A stretch of DNA of 64,000 nt from Pontibacter ruber (GCF_023630205.1 NZ_JALPRR010000005.1:123722-187721), one strand, 5' to 3'; counted from the first letter of the stretch, positions 25,170 through 35,112 are shown. The notes: generated by a model not told the origin, from the sequence alone. A program made the numbers and translations.

Positions 25170-27977
25170 ATGGCAAATCAAGCTGATCAAAACATAGATG
25201 CCCTCGACCCGCGGCAGAACATCATCATCAAAGGGGCGCGGGTGCATAACCTGAAAAACCTGAGTGTGGCCCTGCCACGCAACAAATTCATCGTGGTTAC
25301 CGGCCTTTCCGGCTCCGGCAAATCTTCCCTAGCTTTCGACACGCTGTATGCCGAAGGGCAGCGCATGTACGTGGAGAGCTTAAGCTCCTACGCCCGCCAG
25401 TTCCTGGGCCGCATGGACAAGCCCGATGTGGATTACATCAAAGGCATCAGCCCGGCTATCGCCATCGAGCAGAAGGTAAGTATAAAAAACAACCGCTCCA
25501 CGGTAGGCACCAGCACCGAGATCTACGATTACCTGAAGCTGCTGTACGCCCGCATCGGCAAAACCTACTCGCCGGTATCAGGCAATGTGGTACAGAAAGA
25601 TACAGTAGCCGATGTGGTGGACTTTATCTTCTCTTTAGAGGATGAAGCCCGTGTAATGATACTTGCACCGCTACTGCAACACAAAGACCGTAGTTTGGCC
25701 AAAGAACTGGACCTGCTGCTGCAGAAAGGTTATTCCAGGATTTACGCAGATGGAACGGTATACTTTATCGAAGAGCTGCTGGAGCAGAAAAATCCGAAAC
25801 TGGGCAAGGAAGTATACATCCTGATCGACCGCGCTGTGATCTATAAGTCTGACGAGGACCTGCAGTTCCGGATTGCTGACTCGGTGCAGACTGCTTTCTA
25901 CGAAGGCCATGGCGAATGCCGCCTGAAGTATGGCGATGGCGAGGAGCGCGTGTTCTCTGATAGGTTTGAGCTGGACGGGATGGTGTTTGAAGAGCCATCT
26001 GTAAACTTCTTCAGCTTCAACAACCCCTACGGTGCCTGCCAGACCTGCGAGGGTTTTGGTTCTGTACTGGGCATAGACCCTGACTTAGTTATTCCGGACA
26101 AAAGCCTGACCGTGTACGAAGGCGCTATTGCACCGTGGCGATCCGATAAGATGAACGAGTGGCTTCAGCCGCTGGTGAAGAATGGTATCCGCTTCGATTT
26201 CCCGATTCACCGCCCTTACAACGAGCTGACAGAGGCCGAACAGGAACTGCTCTGGACGGGTAACAAGTACTTCGAAGGTCTGAACGACTTCTTCAAGCAT
26301 ATCCAGTCGCAAACGCATAAGATACAGTACCGCGTGATGCTGTCGCGTTATCGTGGCCGTACTACCTGCCCCGATTGCAAAGGATCGCGCCTGCGCAAAG
26401 ATGCCAGCTATGTAAAGGTCAACGGCAAAAGTATAACCGACCTGGTGCTCATGCCGATCACGCAGGTGCTGCCGTTCTTCCGGAACATCGAACTGACCCA
26501 GCACGAGCAGAACGTAGCCGACCGACTGGTAACAGAAGTGACGAACCGGTTGGGCTATCTGGAGCGTGTAGGCCTGGGTTACCTGACGCTGAACCGTCTG
26601 TCTAATACCTTGTCTGGTGGCGAAAGCCAGCGCATTAACCTGGCAACATCGCTGGGTAGTGCCCTGGTAGGCTCTATGTACATCCTGGATGAGCCAAGTA
26701 TAGGCCTGCACCCGAAAGACTCCGAGCAACTGATCGGCGTACTCCGCTCGCTGCAGCAACTGGGCAATACCGTAATTGTGGTAGAGCATGAAGAAGAAAT
26801 GATGCGCGCCGCCGATCAGCTTATCGATATTGGTCCGGAAGCTGGCTCGGGAGGTGGTAATCTGATGTTCCAGGGTACCCTGGAGGATCTGACAAAACAA
26901 GCCGATACCTATACGGCCAGGTACCTGAGTGGCCGAATGGAAGTACCGGTGCCAACGCAGCGTCGCAAATGGCGCAATGCGATCGAGCTGCAAGGCGCCC
27001 GCGAGAACAACCTCAAAAACCTGTACGTGAAGATTCCGCTGGGTGTGATGACGGTGGTAACAGGGGTGAGTGGCTCCGGTAAATCTACCCTGATCAAAAA
27101 GATACTGGCGCCGGCCATGCAGAAGCTGCACGGCTCCACATCTGAGGCAACCGGTAAGTTTGATAAGTTAGCCGGCGACTACAATAAGATACAGCACGTA
27201 GAGTTTGTGGACCAGAACCCGATCGGTAAATCATCGCGCTCCAACCCGGTAACGTACGTGAAAGCTTACGATGCCATCCGTACCTTATATGCGGACCAGC
27301 CGCTGGCAAAAGCCCGAGGGTTCAAGCCGTCGCATTTCTCATTCAACATTGAAGGTGGTCGTTGCGAAGTATGCCAGGGAGAGGGCCAGGTGAAAATCGA
27401 AATGCAGTTCATGGCTGACATTTACCTGACCTGCGAAAGTTGCCACGGGCAGCGCTTCAAGCAGGACGTGCTTGACATCAAATATAAAGAGCAAAGTATA
27501 GCCGAGGTGCTCGACATGACCATCGCCGACAGCATTGAGTTCTTTGCTGATCAGCCAAAGATCATCGAAAAACTGAAGCCGTTGAACGATGTGGGCCTAG
27601 GCTACATCCGCCTGGGGCAATCGAGCAATACCTTATCAGGTGGCGAGGCGCAGCGCGTGAAGCTAGCTTCTTTCCTTACCAAAGGGGCACAGCCGCACAA
27701 CGAGAACATCCTGTTTATTTTCGATGAGCCAAGCACGGGGCTGCACTTCCACGATATCAGTAAGCTGCTTACGTCTATCAATGCGCTTATCGAGAACGGC
27801 AACTCGGTTGTTATCATCGAACACAACATGGACATCATCAAATGCGCCGACTGGATCATCGACCTTGGCCCGGAAGGTGGTATAAACGGAGGCCACCTGC
27901 TGTTTGAAGGTACACCGGAAGACATGGTAAAGCTGGAGAATAACCATACTGCCCGCTTCCTGAAGGATAGGCTGTAA
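25170..27977 (+). CDS. uvrA: excinuclease ABC subunit A
   Basis: DNA damage sensor of nucleotide excision repair, a dimeric ABC ATPase that loads UvrB. The 935-residue length is typical. Two ATPase modules are seen: Walker A GLSGSGKSS (about 45-53) with signature LSGGESQR (about 486), and GVSGSGKST (about 632) with LSGGEAQR (about 827). Zinc-binding pairs CQTCEGFG, CPDCKG and CEVCQGEG/CESCHG are intact. Four of the five Ser-Ile pairs I checked are written AGT ATA after a codon ending in A, which produces the AAGTATA motif inside the gene. Followed by a 15-base-stem terminator. Confidence 0.98.
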   Translation: MANQADQNIDALDPRQNIIIKGARVHNLKNLSVALPRNKFIVVTGLSGSGKSSLAFDTLYAEGQRMYVESLSSYARQFLGRMDKPDVDYIKGISPAIAIEQKVSIKNNRSTVGTSTEIYDYLKLLYARIGKTYSPVSGNVVQKDTVADVVDFIFSLEDEARVMILAPLLQHKDRSLAKELDLLLQKGYSRIYADGTVYFIEELLEQKNPKLGKEVYILIDRAVIYKSDEDLQFRIADSVQTAFYEGHGECRLKYGDGEERVFSDRFELDGMVFEEPSVNFFSFNNPYGACQTCEGFGSVLGIDPDLVIPDKSLTVYEGAIAPWRSDKMNEWLQPLVKNGIRFDFPIHRPYNELTEAEQELLWTGNKYFEGLNDFFKHIQSQTHKIQYRVMLSRYRGRTTCPDCKGSRLRKDASYVKVNGKSITDLVLMPITQVLPFFRNIELTQHEQNVADRLVTEVTNRLGYLERVGLGYLTLNRLSNTLSGGESQRINLATSLGSALVGSMYILDEPSIGLHPKDSEQLIGVLRSLQQLGNTVIVVEHEEEMMRAADQLIDIGPEAGSGGGNLMFQGTLEDLTKQADTYTARYLSGRMEVPVPTQRRKWRNAIELQGARENNLKNLYVKIPLGVMTVVTGVSGSGKSTLIKKILAPAMQKLHGSTSEATGKFDKLAGDYNKIQHVEFVDQNPIGKSSRSNPVTYVKAYDAIRTLYADQPLAKARGFKPSHFSFNIEGGRCEVCQGEGQVKIEMQFMADIYLTCESCHGQRFKQDVLDIKYKEQSIAEVLDMTIADSIEFFADQPKIIEKLKPLNDVGLGYIRLGQSSNTLSGGEAQRVKLASFLTKGAQPHNENILFIFDEPSTGLHFHDISKLLTSINALIENGNSVVIIEHNMDIIKCADWIIDLGPEGGINGGHLLFEGTPEDMVKLENNHTARFLKDRL

Positions 27978-27988
27978 GTATAAACTAT

Positions 27989-28034
27989 AAAGCAAAAAGC
28001 CGCGGTAACTGATGTTGCTGCGGCTTTTTGCTTT
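27989..28034 (+). terminator. terminator after uvrA
   Basis: AAAGCAAAAAGCCGC and GCGGCTTTTTGCTTT form a perfect 15-base stem. An AAGTATA copy lies between the stop codon and the hairpin. Confidence 0.9.
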
Positions 28035-28035
28035 A

Positions 28036-28190
28036 CCTCCCCCTGCCCCCTCCTAAGAACAGGATGGGTATTTGATTTCACTGGGCTGTGTTCTGCTTCT
28101 ATGAAACTGTTGTACCTGAAAAGCACACTTTCAAATTTCCTTAAACTAACACCTTCTCCTGTTTTTAGGGCAGGGCAGGGTGGGTATACC
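28036..28190. repeat. inverted pair of G-rich intergenic repeats
   Basis: 28036-28071 (read on the minus strand: CCTGTTCTTAGGAGGGGGCA then GGGGGAGG) and 28151-28190 (CTCCTGTTTTTAGGGCAGGG then CAGGGTGGG) are related sequences in opposite orientation with about 80 bases between. They belong with the G-rich repeats at 45.5-45.7 and 53.8 kb. Confidence 0.6.
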
Positions 28191-28263
28191 AAATTTTCCT
28201 ATCTTGCCGTAAAGCAGATAAAACTGCCACACCTATTATAACCACATCAACAAAGTATAAAAT

Positions 28264-29025
28264 ATGAGAAAACGAATTGTTGCAGGCAACTGGAAAATGA
28301 ACAAGACCTACGAGGAGGCGCTTTCGCTGGTATCGGAGATCGATAACATGGTGAGAGACGAGGTGAGCGGCGACGTGACTGTGATTGTAGCGCCTCCGCT
28401 TCCGTTCCTGCAAAGCGTGGGCAAGCTAACACAGGGCAACGATCGGATGCACCTGGCTGCCCAGAACGTGAGCGAACACGAAAGCGGCGCCTATACCGGC
28501 GAAGTATCGGCAAGTATGTTAAAGTCAGTTGGTACCGAGTATGTGATCATCGGCCACAGCGAGCGCCGCATGTACCACCACGAAGACGAGCAGACACTGT
28601 ATAAAAAAGTTAAAGCCACCATTGCACAAGGTATGACACCGATCTTCTGCTGTGGAGAGCCACTGGAAGAGCGCGATGCCGACCGCCATTTTGAATATGT
28701 GGGCAAGCAGCTGCACGACACCCTGTCGTACCTGAGCAACGAAGAGTTTGACCAAGTGGTAGTTGCCTATGAGCCGATCTGGGCCATTGGCACAGGGCGC
28801 ACCGCCAGCAGCCAGCAAGCACAGGAAATGCACGCATACATTCGGGAGCAACTAGCACGTATGTTCGATGCCGAGGCGGCTTTCAACACATCTATACTTT
28901 ACGGCGGTAGCTGCAACCCAGGCAATGCCAGAGAGCTGTTTGCGCAGCCGGATGTAGACGGTGGGCTGATCGGAGGTGCTTCCCTTAAGTCGCGGGATTT
29001 TACCGACATCATCAAGTCCTTCTAA
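28264..29025 (+). CDS. tpiA: triosephosphate isomerase
   Basis: Interconverts dihydroxyacetone phosphate and glyceraldehyde 3-phosphate in glycolysis and gluconeogenesis. The 253-residue TIM barrel keeps the active site: Lys in AGNWKMN (residues 7-13), electrophilic His in IIGHSERR, catalytic Glu in VAYEPIWAIGTG, and the phosphate loop YGGSCNPGNA and GLIGGASL. The ATG at 28264 directly follows an AAAGTATAAA motif copy. Monocistronic with a strong terminator; no glycolytic neighbours. Confidence 0.98.
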   Translation: MRKRIVAGNWKMNKTYEEALSLVSEIDNMVRDEVSGDVTVIVAPPLPFLQSVGKLTQGNDRMHLAAQNVSEHESGAYTGEVSASMLKSVGTEYVIIGHSERRMYHHEDEQTLYKKVKATIAQGMTPIFCCGEPLEERDADRHFEYVGKQLHDTLSYLSNEEFDQVVVAYEPIWAIGTGRTASSQQAQEMHAYIREQLARMFDAEAAFNTSILYGGSCNPGNARELFAQPDVDGGLIGGASLKSRDFTDIIKSF

Positions 29026-29047
29026 ATTCAAAAAAATTGAAGCGGAG

Positions 29048-29076
29048 AAGCTGCCAATACACGTTATTGGCAGCTT
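29048..29076 (+). terminator. terminator after tpiA
   Basis: AAGCTGCCAATA and TATTGGCAGCTT pair perfectly with a 5-base loop and run into seven T. Confidence 0.92.
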
Positions 29077-29095
29077 TTTTTATAAATGCTTTCAC

Positions 29096-29103
29096 TATAT
29101 TTG
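29096..29103 (+). promoter_or_regulatory. -7 box before the DUF6150-like gene
   Basis: TATATTTG right after the tpiA terminator. Transcription would begin near 29109. Confidence 0.55.
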
Positions 29104-29113
29104 AATAATTTCA

Positions 29114-29485
29114 ATGCCTATGAATATTCTTTTTAACTTGATGCTGGTGCTTTTGCCCTTTGTAAAAGAGCCGGCTGCTGCGTTGCAGCCAACTCCTGCG
29201 GCAAACGATATTTGCCGCGTGTATGGGTCGGTGTATTTGGAGCGCGACCCAAAGTATAAAAATACCGCTTCTTACACCGTGTTTCTGAACGAGGAAGAGG
29301 CTTTTGCCAACATGGTGGTGTTCCGCGAGAACAACAAGCTGTTTGCCGATGGCACGGCCATCTGGTACATTACCCCCAACAAGGCGTTTGCCGACCACAT
29401 CCTGTACGTGACCGACAACCGCAATTTTGCTGATTTTACAGTTCATTTTACCGATGTGCGCTCCTTTGCCGAGTGCCGAGAATAA
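29114..29485 (+). CDS. small exported repeat protein (DUF6150-like)
   Basis: 123 residues (or 121 from the second ATG at 29120, which leaves a more normal leader). An N-terminal hydrophobic segment (NILFNLMLVLLPFV) is a likely signal. The rest is built of repeats with a Phe-Ala pair every 13-15 residues (F64, F77, F92, F105, F118), each with alternating hydrophobic residues, such as LFADGTAIWYITPNKAFAD. This resembles the small Bacteroidota family DUF6150; function unknown. It ends 7 bases before the prmA ATG, so the two are cotranscribed from the -7 box at 29096. Confidence 0.8.
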   Translation: MPMNILFNLMLVLLPFVKEPAAALQPTPAANDICRVYGSVYLERDPKYKNTASYTVFLNEEEAFANMVVFRENNKLFADGTAIWYITPNKAFADHILYVTDNRNFADFTVHFTDVRSFAECRE

Positions 29486-29492
29486 ACTCTTT

Positions 29493-30323
29493 ATGGATTT
29501 TATAGAAGTTACGATTAACGTTAACCCTGACTTTGCCGACATTCTGATCGCGGAGTTGGGTGAATTGGGTTTTGATGCCTTTGTTGAGACAGAAAACGGC
29601 TTCAGCGCCTACATCGACGAAGACAAGTATGCGCAAGACGCGCTGGAGGAAGTGGTGAACCGCTACGCCGGTATGGCAGAAGTTACCTACCAGACGCAGA
29701 AAATTGCGCGCCAGAACTGGAACGAGGAGTGGGAACGCAACTTTGAGCCCCTCTTCATTGGTGGGCAGGTATCGGTGCGTGCGTCGTTTCACGAGAAACC
29801 TGCCGATGCAAAGTATGATATTGTGATCAACCCGAAGATGTCGTTTGGCACAGGCCACCACGAAACCACTACCCTCATGATTGAGAACCAGCTAACGCTG
29901 GACCACCAGGGCAAGCGTGTGCTGGATATGGGCTGTGGCACCGGTATACTGGCCATCATGGCTGGCGAACTGGGGGCAAAAGACATTGTGGGAGTGGAAA
30001 TAGAGGACTGGACTGTTGAAAATGCCCGCGAAAATGCCGAACTTAATGGCTATGGAAGTATAGACGTGCGTCTGGGCGGAGCCGAAACAATTGCCGGCGA
30101 TAAACCTTACGATATTATACTTGCCAACATCAACCGCAACGTTCTATTAGAAGACATGCCTGCCTACAAGGCAGTACTTAAGCCGCAGGGGTATCTACTG
30201 CTCAGTGGCTTTTACACCGAAGACCTCCCAATCATCCAGGAACGGGCTGCCGAACTTGGATTGAACTACATCTCGCACCGGGTTAAAAACAACTGGGTTT
30301 CAGCAATTTTCAGAGCAAGCTAA
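29493..30323 (+). CDS. prmA: ribosomal protein L11 methyltransferase
   Basis: Trimethylates L11 using S-adenosylmethionine. From ATG 29493 the protein has 276 residues; the frame extends to 29427, but that part overlaps the upstream gene and lacks family sequence. An N-terminal substrate-recognition domain is followed by PKMSFGTGHHETTTLM, the SAM-binding VLDMGCGTGILAIMAG, EIEDWTVENARENAELNG and the catalytic-site ILANINRNVLLED. Cotranscribed with the DUF6150-like gene; the 1590-residue secreted protein begins 17 bases later. Confidence 0.95.
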   Translation: MDFIEVTINVNPDFADILIAELGELGFDAFVETENGFSAYIDEDKYAQDALEEVVNRYAGMAEVTYQTQKIARQNWNEEWERNFEPLFIGGQVSVRASFHEKPADAKYDIVINPKMSFGTGHHETTTLMIENQLTLDHQGKRVLDMGCGTGILAIMAGELGAKDIVGVEIEDWTVENARENAELNGYGSIDVRLGGAETIAGDKPYDIILANINRNVLLEDMPAYKAVLKPQGYLLLSGFYTEDLPIIQERAAELGLNYISHRVKNNWVSAIFRAS

Positions 30324-30339
30324 TTTCAACCTATCGTCT

Positions 30340-33300
30340 ATGAGGCACAAACTTCTACCCTTTTTTTTCTTCTTATCGATTTTTGCCGCACAGGCACAGA
30401 GCAAGTTTGCCGGCAAACCCGATGAATTTGTGAAAGATGCCCGCTCGCTGCTGGCAACACTGAAAAGCGAAAGCGCCGATAAAATGGCCACCGACCTGGA
30501 GGCACTCTGGGCAAGCGGAAAGCTATCGGCAAAGCAGCAGCAGGAGATCGTAGACATCTCGCAGCGCATGTACCGCAAGAAGATGCGTACCAAGCCGCAC
30601 TTTGAGCAGTTCTTTGGCATGCTTCTGAATGGGGTGAACAGCCATAACCTGCAAGGCAGCTCTCTGGATAACATGCTCGATGTTACTTCCAAGGCGGTGC
30701 AGCAGGAAGATGCCGCCAGCCTGGAGCGCTTTCTGGGTACATCCAGCATGTATCTTTCTTCCGGCCATTTGTATCAGAACAAATTCTATAAGCTGAAGGC
30801 CTCAGGTGGCAGTTTTAGTTTTGCCTATGAGGGTGGCGCTGCTCCCAAAGCAGACGATAAAAAAGCGGAGAGCGACAACGGCTGGGATAGCATCTCCTGG
30901 GATGACGAAGCAACGCAGCAGGACGAAGAAGTGGTGGATGACGGCTGGGGCACCATCGTTACTCCTAAAAAGACAGATAAGAAAAAGCCGGAGCCGAAGA
31001 AGCAGGCAAAGCCACGCTTCCTGCCGGCGCAGCCAAAGCTGTCCGGGCCCATGCTGAAGCTGGACAATGCGACCCTCACGTTTGTTACCCAATACGACTC
31101 TACTTCAATCAACAAGACAAGTGGCCATTTGCTGCTTACCCGCAACCTGTTTGTAGGGGAGGGCGGAACGTATGAGTGGAAAGCCGGCGAACAACCTGTT
31201 TCCGCAGTGTTCCGCAAGTATAACTTTGATATTTCTTTTGCCGGGTTCAAGGTGCCGGATGTAACGCTCACTTACCCAAGCGTGTTGGCGGCTCCTGTAG
31301 AGGGTGCGTTCGAATTCAGAAGTACCAAGCGCAGGCCGAATGGCGATAACGGATTTCCGAGGTTTGTATCCTTTACCAATGATGCCAAAATCAAAAGCCT
31401 GGCCGATAACATTCAGTACCAGGGCGGCTTCTCGCTGGCCGGTAACACGGTAGGTACTTCTTCAATGGATGGCAGCCTGTCCGAGATTGTTGTGTCGCAC
31501 AACGGCGAGCGTAAGTTCCGCTCTATAGCTCACAGCTATACCATAACCGATTCGCTGCTCCTCTCTAACCGCGCGGCGGTGGCTATTTACCTGCAGAAAG
31601 ATTCGGTAGCGCACCCGGCTGTGCAGCTGCGTTACGGCAAGCAGAGTAAAGAACTGACCCTGACAAAAGACAAAGGCGGCTATAGCAAAACGCCATACTT
31701 TGATACCTACCACAAGTTCGAGATCATAGCCGAACGCCTGCATTGGGACCTGGAGTCGCCGCTTGTGGACTTCTCAATCCTGAATACCAAAACGCTCATT
31801 CCAGTTCAGCTCGAATCGACAAACTATTACTCTAACAACCGGTACCAGCAGCTGGTAGGTATTGCCACGTTCCACCCGCTTCAGGTCCTGACCGCGTATG
31901 GCGCTAAAGTAAAGAGCAGCGAATTTTATGCGGCCGAAGTAGCCCGAAGCACTAAGATCAACGAGACAGCTATCAAGGAGGCTGCACTGAATTTGTCGCG
32001 AGAGAGCTTCCTGGACTACGACGGCAAGAGCGGCTACATTGCCCTGAAGCCAAAAGCATGGCATTACGTCGGCTCGTCAAAGAGAAAGCATGACTACGAC
32101 CACCTGGTGATCAAGTCGGTGGTGCCATCCGGCCGGAATGCTACCCTGAACCTGACAGATAATAAGCTGACGGTGCGCGGGGTGCAGCGGATTACGTTCA
32201 ACAACGACACCACCAGTGTTTACATGGTGCCCGATAGCAGCATCATCCATATTCTGGCTAACCGCGATATAGAATTTGCCGGGAAAATATTTGCCAACCG
32301 CCTTTCTTTCAAGGGGTCTGATTTTAAGTTCAATTACAACGACTTCATGATCAACATGGCGAAGCTCGATACTATTGCTCTGATATCGAAGCGACGTGAT
32401 GCGCAAAGTGGTAAAAGCTCCAGCCAGGTACTAACCAGTAACCAGGGCAAGTTTACAGGCAAGCTCTACATCAACAAGCCTAACAACAAATCCGGAAAAG
32501 AGCACTACCCGGACTATCCTAAGTTTGATGCCGACCAGGGTGCACAGGTAGCCTTTGCGCGTCCGGATGTACTGGGCGGAGCCTACGACAGCACGGTATA
32601 CTTTGATATGCCACCTTTTAAAGTGGACAGCCTGAGCAGCGCCGGAAAGAGCGTGATCGGCTTTACGGGCACTTTCCATTCGGGGGGCATCTTCCCGCCT
32701 TTCAAAACCAAACTGGTGCTGATGCCAGACGAGACACTGGGCTTTTATTACCAGACTCCGCCAGCAGGCCTGAAAGCTTACGGCGGCAAAGGCATGGTGA
32801 TCGACACGATCAAAATGGACTCGAAAGGTATCCAGAGCAAAGGTATTCTTAAGTACCTGAGCGCAACCCTGGAAGCCCCGAACTATACCTATTACCTCGA
32901 CTCTGTTACTACCAAAGTGGGCAAAAGCCTGACCATCGGGGAAAGCAAAGCAGGAAGTATACCACAGGCGACGCTTGCGAACTATGGTATGACCTGGCAC
33001 GCCAAAGCAGATTCCATGATGTTTTACACGGCGCAGGACCCTATGTATATCTTTAAAGAGCGGTTCATGTTCAAGGGCACGGCCAAGCTATCGCCGGGTG
33101 GCATGTATGGCAAAGGCGAAGTAGACAATACGGTTGCCAACGTTACAGCGCCTCAGCTGCATTTTAAGGAACGGAGCTTTGCCGGCAGCCATGCACAGAT
33201 GATCGTGAAGTCGGATGTTGAGGACAGGCCATCCGTTAAAGCGCAGGATGTAAACTTTACTTATGACCTGGCCAACAGCAAAGTGGAGTTTGCCAGTGCC

Positions 33301-35112
33301 GTGAAAGGTATGGCCAGCATCGAGTTCCCGAAAGCAAAGTATAAAACATCCATGAGCAGCGCCGTACTGGATGTGAAGACCCAAAAAGTAAGCCTGAAAG
33401 CAGAGTCAGAGAATTCGAAGAACTACTTTTATTCGCTTGACCCGGCACAGGGCGGGCTTCGTTTTATGGCAGCCAGCGGAGAGTACAACGTTAAAAAGAA
33501 CACGCTGTTTGCAGAAGGAGTACCGCACATTGCCGTAGCCGACGTGTACGTGGTGCCAGACAGCGGCATTGTTTCCGTGGCTGCTGACGCAACGATCAAC
33601 ACCCTGCACAACGCCAGGATCATGGCCGATACCGTACAGAAGCACCATAAACTATACAGTGCGAACGTGGCCATCTTCTCCAGAAACTCTTTCCAGGGCA
33701 ATGCCATCCGTACGTTCCACAATGCTGCTGCCGATTCTTTCCAACTGGTGTTCTCAGACTTTATGTATACCGGTCTGAAAAAAGAGGAAGAAAAGAAAAA
33801 GCAGGAGCACTTTACCACAGCAGTTGCCAGCGTAGAGGATGCCAACAAATTCTATGTTTTCCCGCGCGTGATGTACCGGGGCAATGTTGCCATGAACACG
33901 CCCAAGAAGTACATGAACTTCGATGGTGAACTGAAGCTGAACTTCAACGACGCTGACGCTGAGTGGTTCCCTTATAAGAAAGACACCCTGAACCCGGAGA
34001 ACGTGCGTATCCCGATCCTGGAGCCGAAAGCTGCCGACGGAACGCCGCTGTTTACCGGTCTGCATTACTCTAAAAACACATCGAAGCTCTACAATACTTT
34101 CGCCTCAAGAAAACAAAGCGAAGACGACGTGGACCTGTTTGTAGTGGATGGGTTACTTTCTTACAACAAGGAGAAAACCGAGTTTAAGATGGGGCGTGAG
34201 GAAAGAGCCTACGGCAACTCTTATGTAGGTAACATGATGACTTATAACGAGGCTACCAAGACGCTGCACTTCGAAGGAAAAGTAAATCCGATCGGGTCGA
34301 ACAAGACCTTTAAATTACAGGGCGCCGGTAGCGGTACTGCCAAGCCCGACAGCAACCGCTATACTTTAGACGCATTCCTGGCGTTTGACCTGACCATGCC
34401 ATCGCAGGCACTGGAAGCAATGGCTAAGAACCTGAAAGAAAATGCAGGCAGCGTAGGTAGTGCCATGGAGGCAAACGATGCCATGCTGTACAAGCTGGGT
34501 GCGTTTGTAAGCGAGCGCGAGGTGCGCAACTATGCAGAGAAATCGGCTGCGGGCTATGTGCCGCTGTCTAAGGTGTCTTCGGATCTGGTGCGCAGCCTGG
34601 TGCTGAGCAAAGTAGACCTGCAGTGGTCTGAAGCGAAGAAGGCGTGGTACAGTGTAGGTAAGATTGGGGTAGCCGGTATTCTGAAAGACGATATCAATGC
34701 CACCATGGACGGGTACCTGGAACTGCGCCACGACCAGAACGGTGATCCGGCCATGTCGTTGTACCTGCAGGCCAACCAGTACACGTGGTATTACTTTAAC
34801 CTGTTCGAAAACGCTCTCATGCTGGCTTCCTCGGATGATAATTTCAACAAGATCGTATCTTCGAAAGCCAAAGGAAACCGGGCAACAGGGTATACTGTCT
34901 ACAGTGTGGATGCACCTGAAAAGAACCAGTTCCTCAAGTACTTCAGTGATACTTACCTGAAAGGAAAAGGCGGTATCAAGGTATCGCAGGAGCAGCCCGT
35001 AAAACAGTCGACAGGTAATTTTGATTTTATGGAGGGAGACTCTAAAAAAGACAAAAAGAAGAACAAAAAAAATAAGAAAGAAGAAGCTTCAGAAGAGGAA
35101 TCATATAACTGA
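30340..35112 (+). CDS. very large secreted protein of unknown function (1590 aa)
   Basis: Not recognised. A signal peptide (LLPFFFFLSIFAAQAQ) is followed by a helical domain (to about 160), an acidic, Trp- and Asp-rich low-complexity stretch with a Lys/Pro linker (about 165-235: DDGWGTIVTPKKTDKKKPEPKKQ), then about 1300 residues of short alternating strands such as GKFSMAHP-like beta repeats, DAFLAFDLTMPSQ and KFRSIAHSYTI, suggesting a long beta-solenoid or a series of beta-sandwiches. It ends in a Lys-rich then Glu-rich tail. No T9SS sorting domain, lipobox or enzyme motif is evident. It lies 17 bases after prmA and may share its transcript. Confidence 0.88.
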   Translation: MRHKLLPFFFFLSIFAAQAQSKFAGKPDEFVKDARSLLATLKSESADKMATDLEALWASGKLSAKQQQEIVDISQRMYRKKMRTKPHFEQFFGMLLNGVNSHNLQGSSLDNMLDVTSKAVQQEDAASLERFLGTSSMYLSSGHLYQNKFYKLKASGGSFSFAYEGGAAPKADDKKAESDNGWDSISWDDEATQQDEEVVDDGWGTIVTPKKTDKKKPEPKKQAKPRFLPAQPKLSGPMLKLDNATLTFVTQYDSTSINKTSGHLLLTRNLFVGEGGTYEWKAGEQPVSAVFRKYNFDISFAGFKVPDVTLTYPSVLAAPVEGAFEFRSTKRRPNGDNGFPRFVSFTNDAKIKSLADNIQYQGGFSLAGNTVGTSSMDGSLSEIVVSHNGERKFRSIAHSYTITDSLLLSNRAAVAIYLQKDSVAHPAVQLRYGKQSKELTLTKDKGGYSKTPYFDTYHKFEIIAERLHWDLESPLVDFSILNTKTLIPVQLESTNYYSNNRYQQLVGIATFHPLQVLTAYGAKVKSSEFYAAEVARSTKINETAIKEAALNLSRESFLDYDGKSGYIALKPKAWHYVGSSKRKHDYDHLVIKSVVPSGRNATLNLTDNKLTVRGVQRITFNNDTTSVYMVPDSSIIHILANRDIEFAGKIFANRLSFKGSDFKFNYNDFMINMAKLDTIALISKRRDAQSGKSSSQVLTSNQGKFTGKLYINKPNNKSGKEHYPDYPKFDADQGAQVAFARPDVLGGAYDSTVYFDMPPFKVDSLSSAGKSVIGFTGTFHSGGIFPPFKTKLVLMPDETLGFYYQTPPAGLKAYGGKGMVIDTIKMDSKGIQSKGILKYLSATLEAPNYTYYLDSVTTKVGKSLTIGESKAGSIPQATLANYGMTWHAKADSMMFYTAQDPMYIFKERFMFKGTAKLSPGGMYGKGEVDNTVANVTAPQLHFKERSFAGSHAQMIVKSDVEDRPSVKAQDVNFTYDLANSKVEFASAVKGMASIEFPKAKYKTSMSSAVLDVKTQKVSLKAESENSKNYFYSLDPAQGGLRFMAASGEYNVKKNTLFAEGVPHIAVADVYVVPDSGIVSVAADATINTLHNARIMADTVQKHHKLYSANVAIFSRNSFQGNAIRTFHNAAADSFQLVFSDFMYTGLKKEEEKKKQEHFTTAVASVEDANKFYVFPRVMYRGNVAMNTPKKYMNFDGELKLNFNDADAEWFPYKKDTLNPENVRIPILEPKAADGTPLFTGLHYSKNTSKLYNTFASRKQSEDDVDLFVVDGLLSYNKEKTEFKMGREERAYGNSYVGNMMTYNEATKTLHFEGKVNPIGSNKTFKLQGAGSGTAKPDSNRYTLDAFLAFDLTMPSQALEAMAKNLKENAGSVGSAMEANDAMLYKLGAFVSEREVRNYAEKSAAGYVPLSKVSSDLVRSLVLSKVDLQWSEAKKAWYSVGKIGVAGILKDDINATMDGYLELRHDQNGDPAMSLYLQANQYTWYYFNLFENALMLASSDDNFNKIVSSKAKGNRATGYTVYSVDAPEKNQFLKYFSDTYLKGKGGIKVSQEQPVKQSTGNFDFMEGDSKKDKKKNKKNKKEEASEEESYN

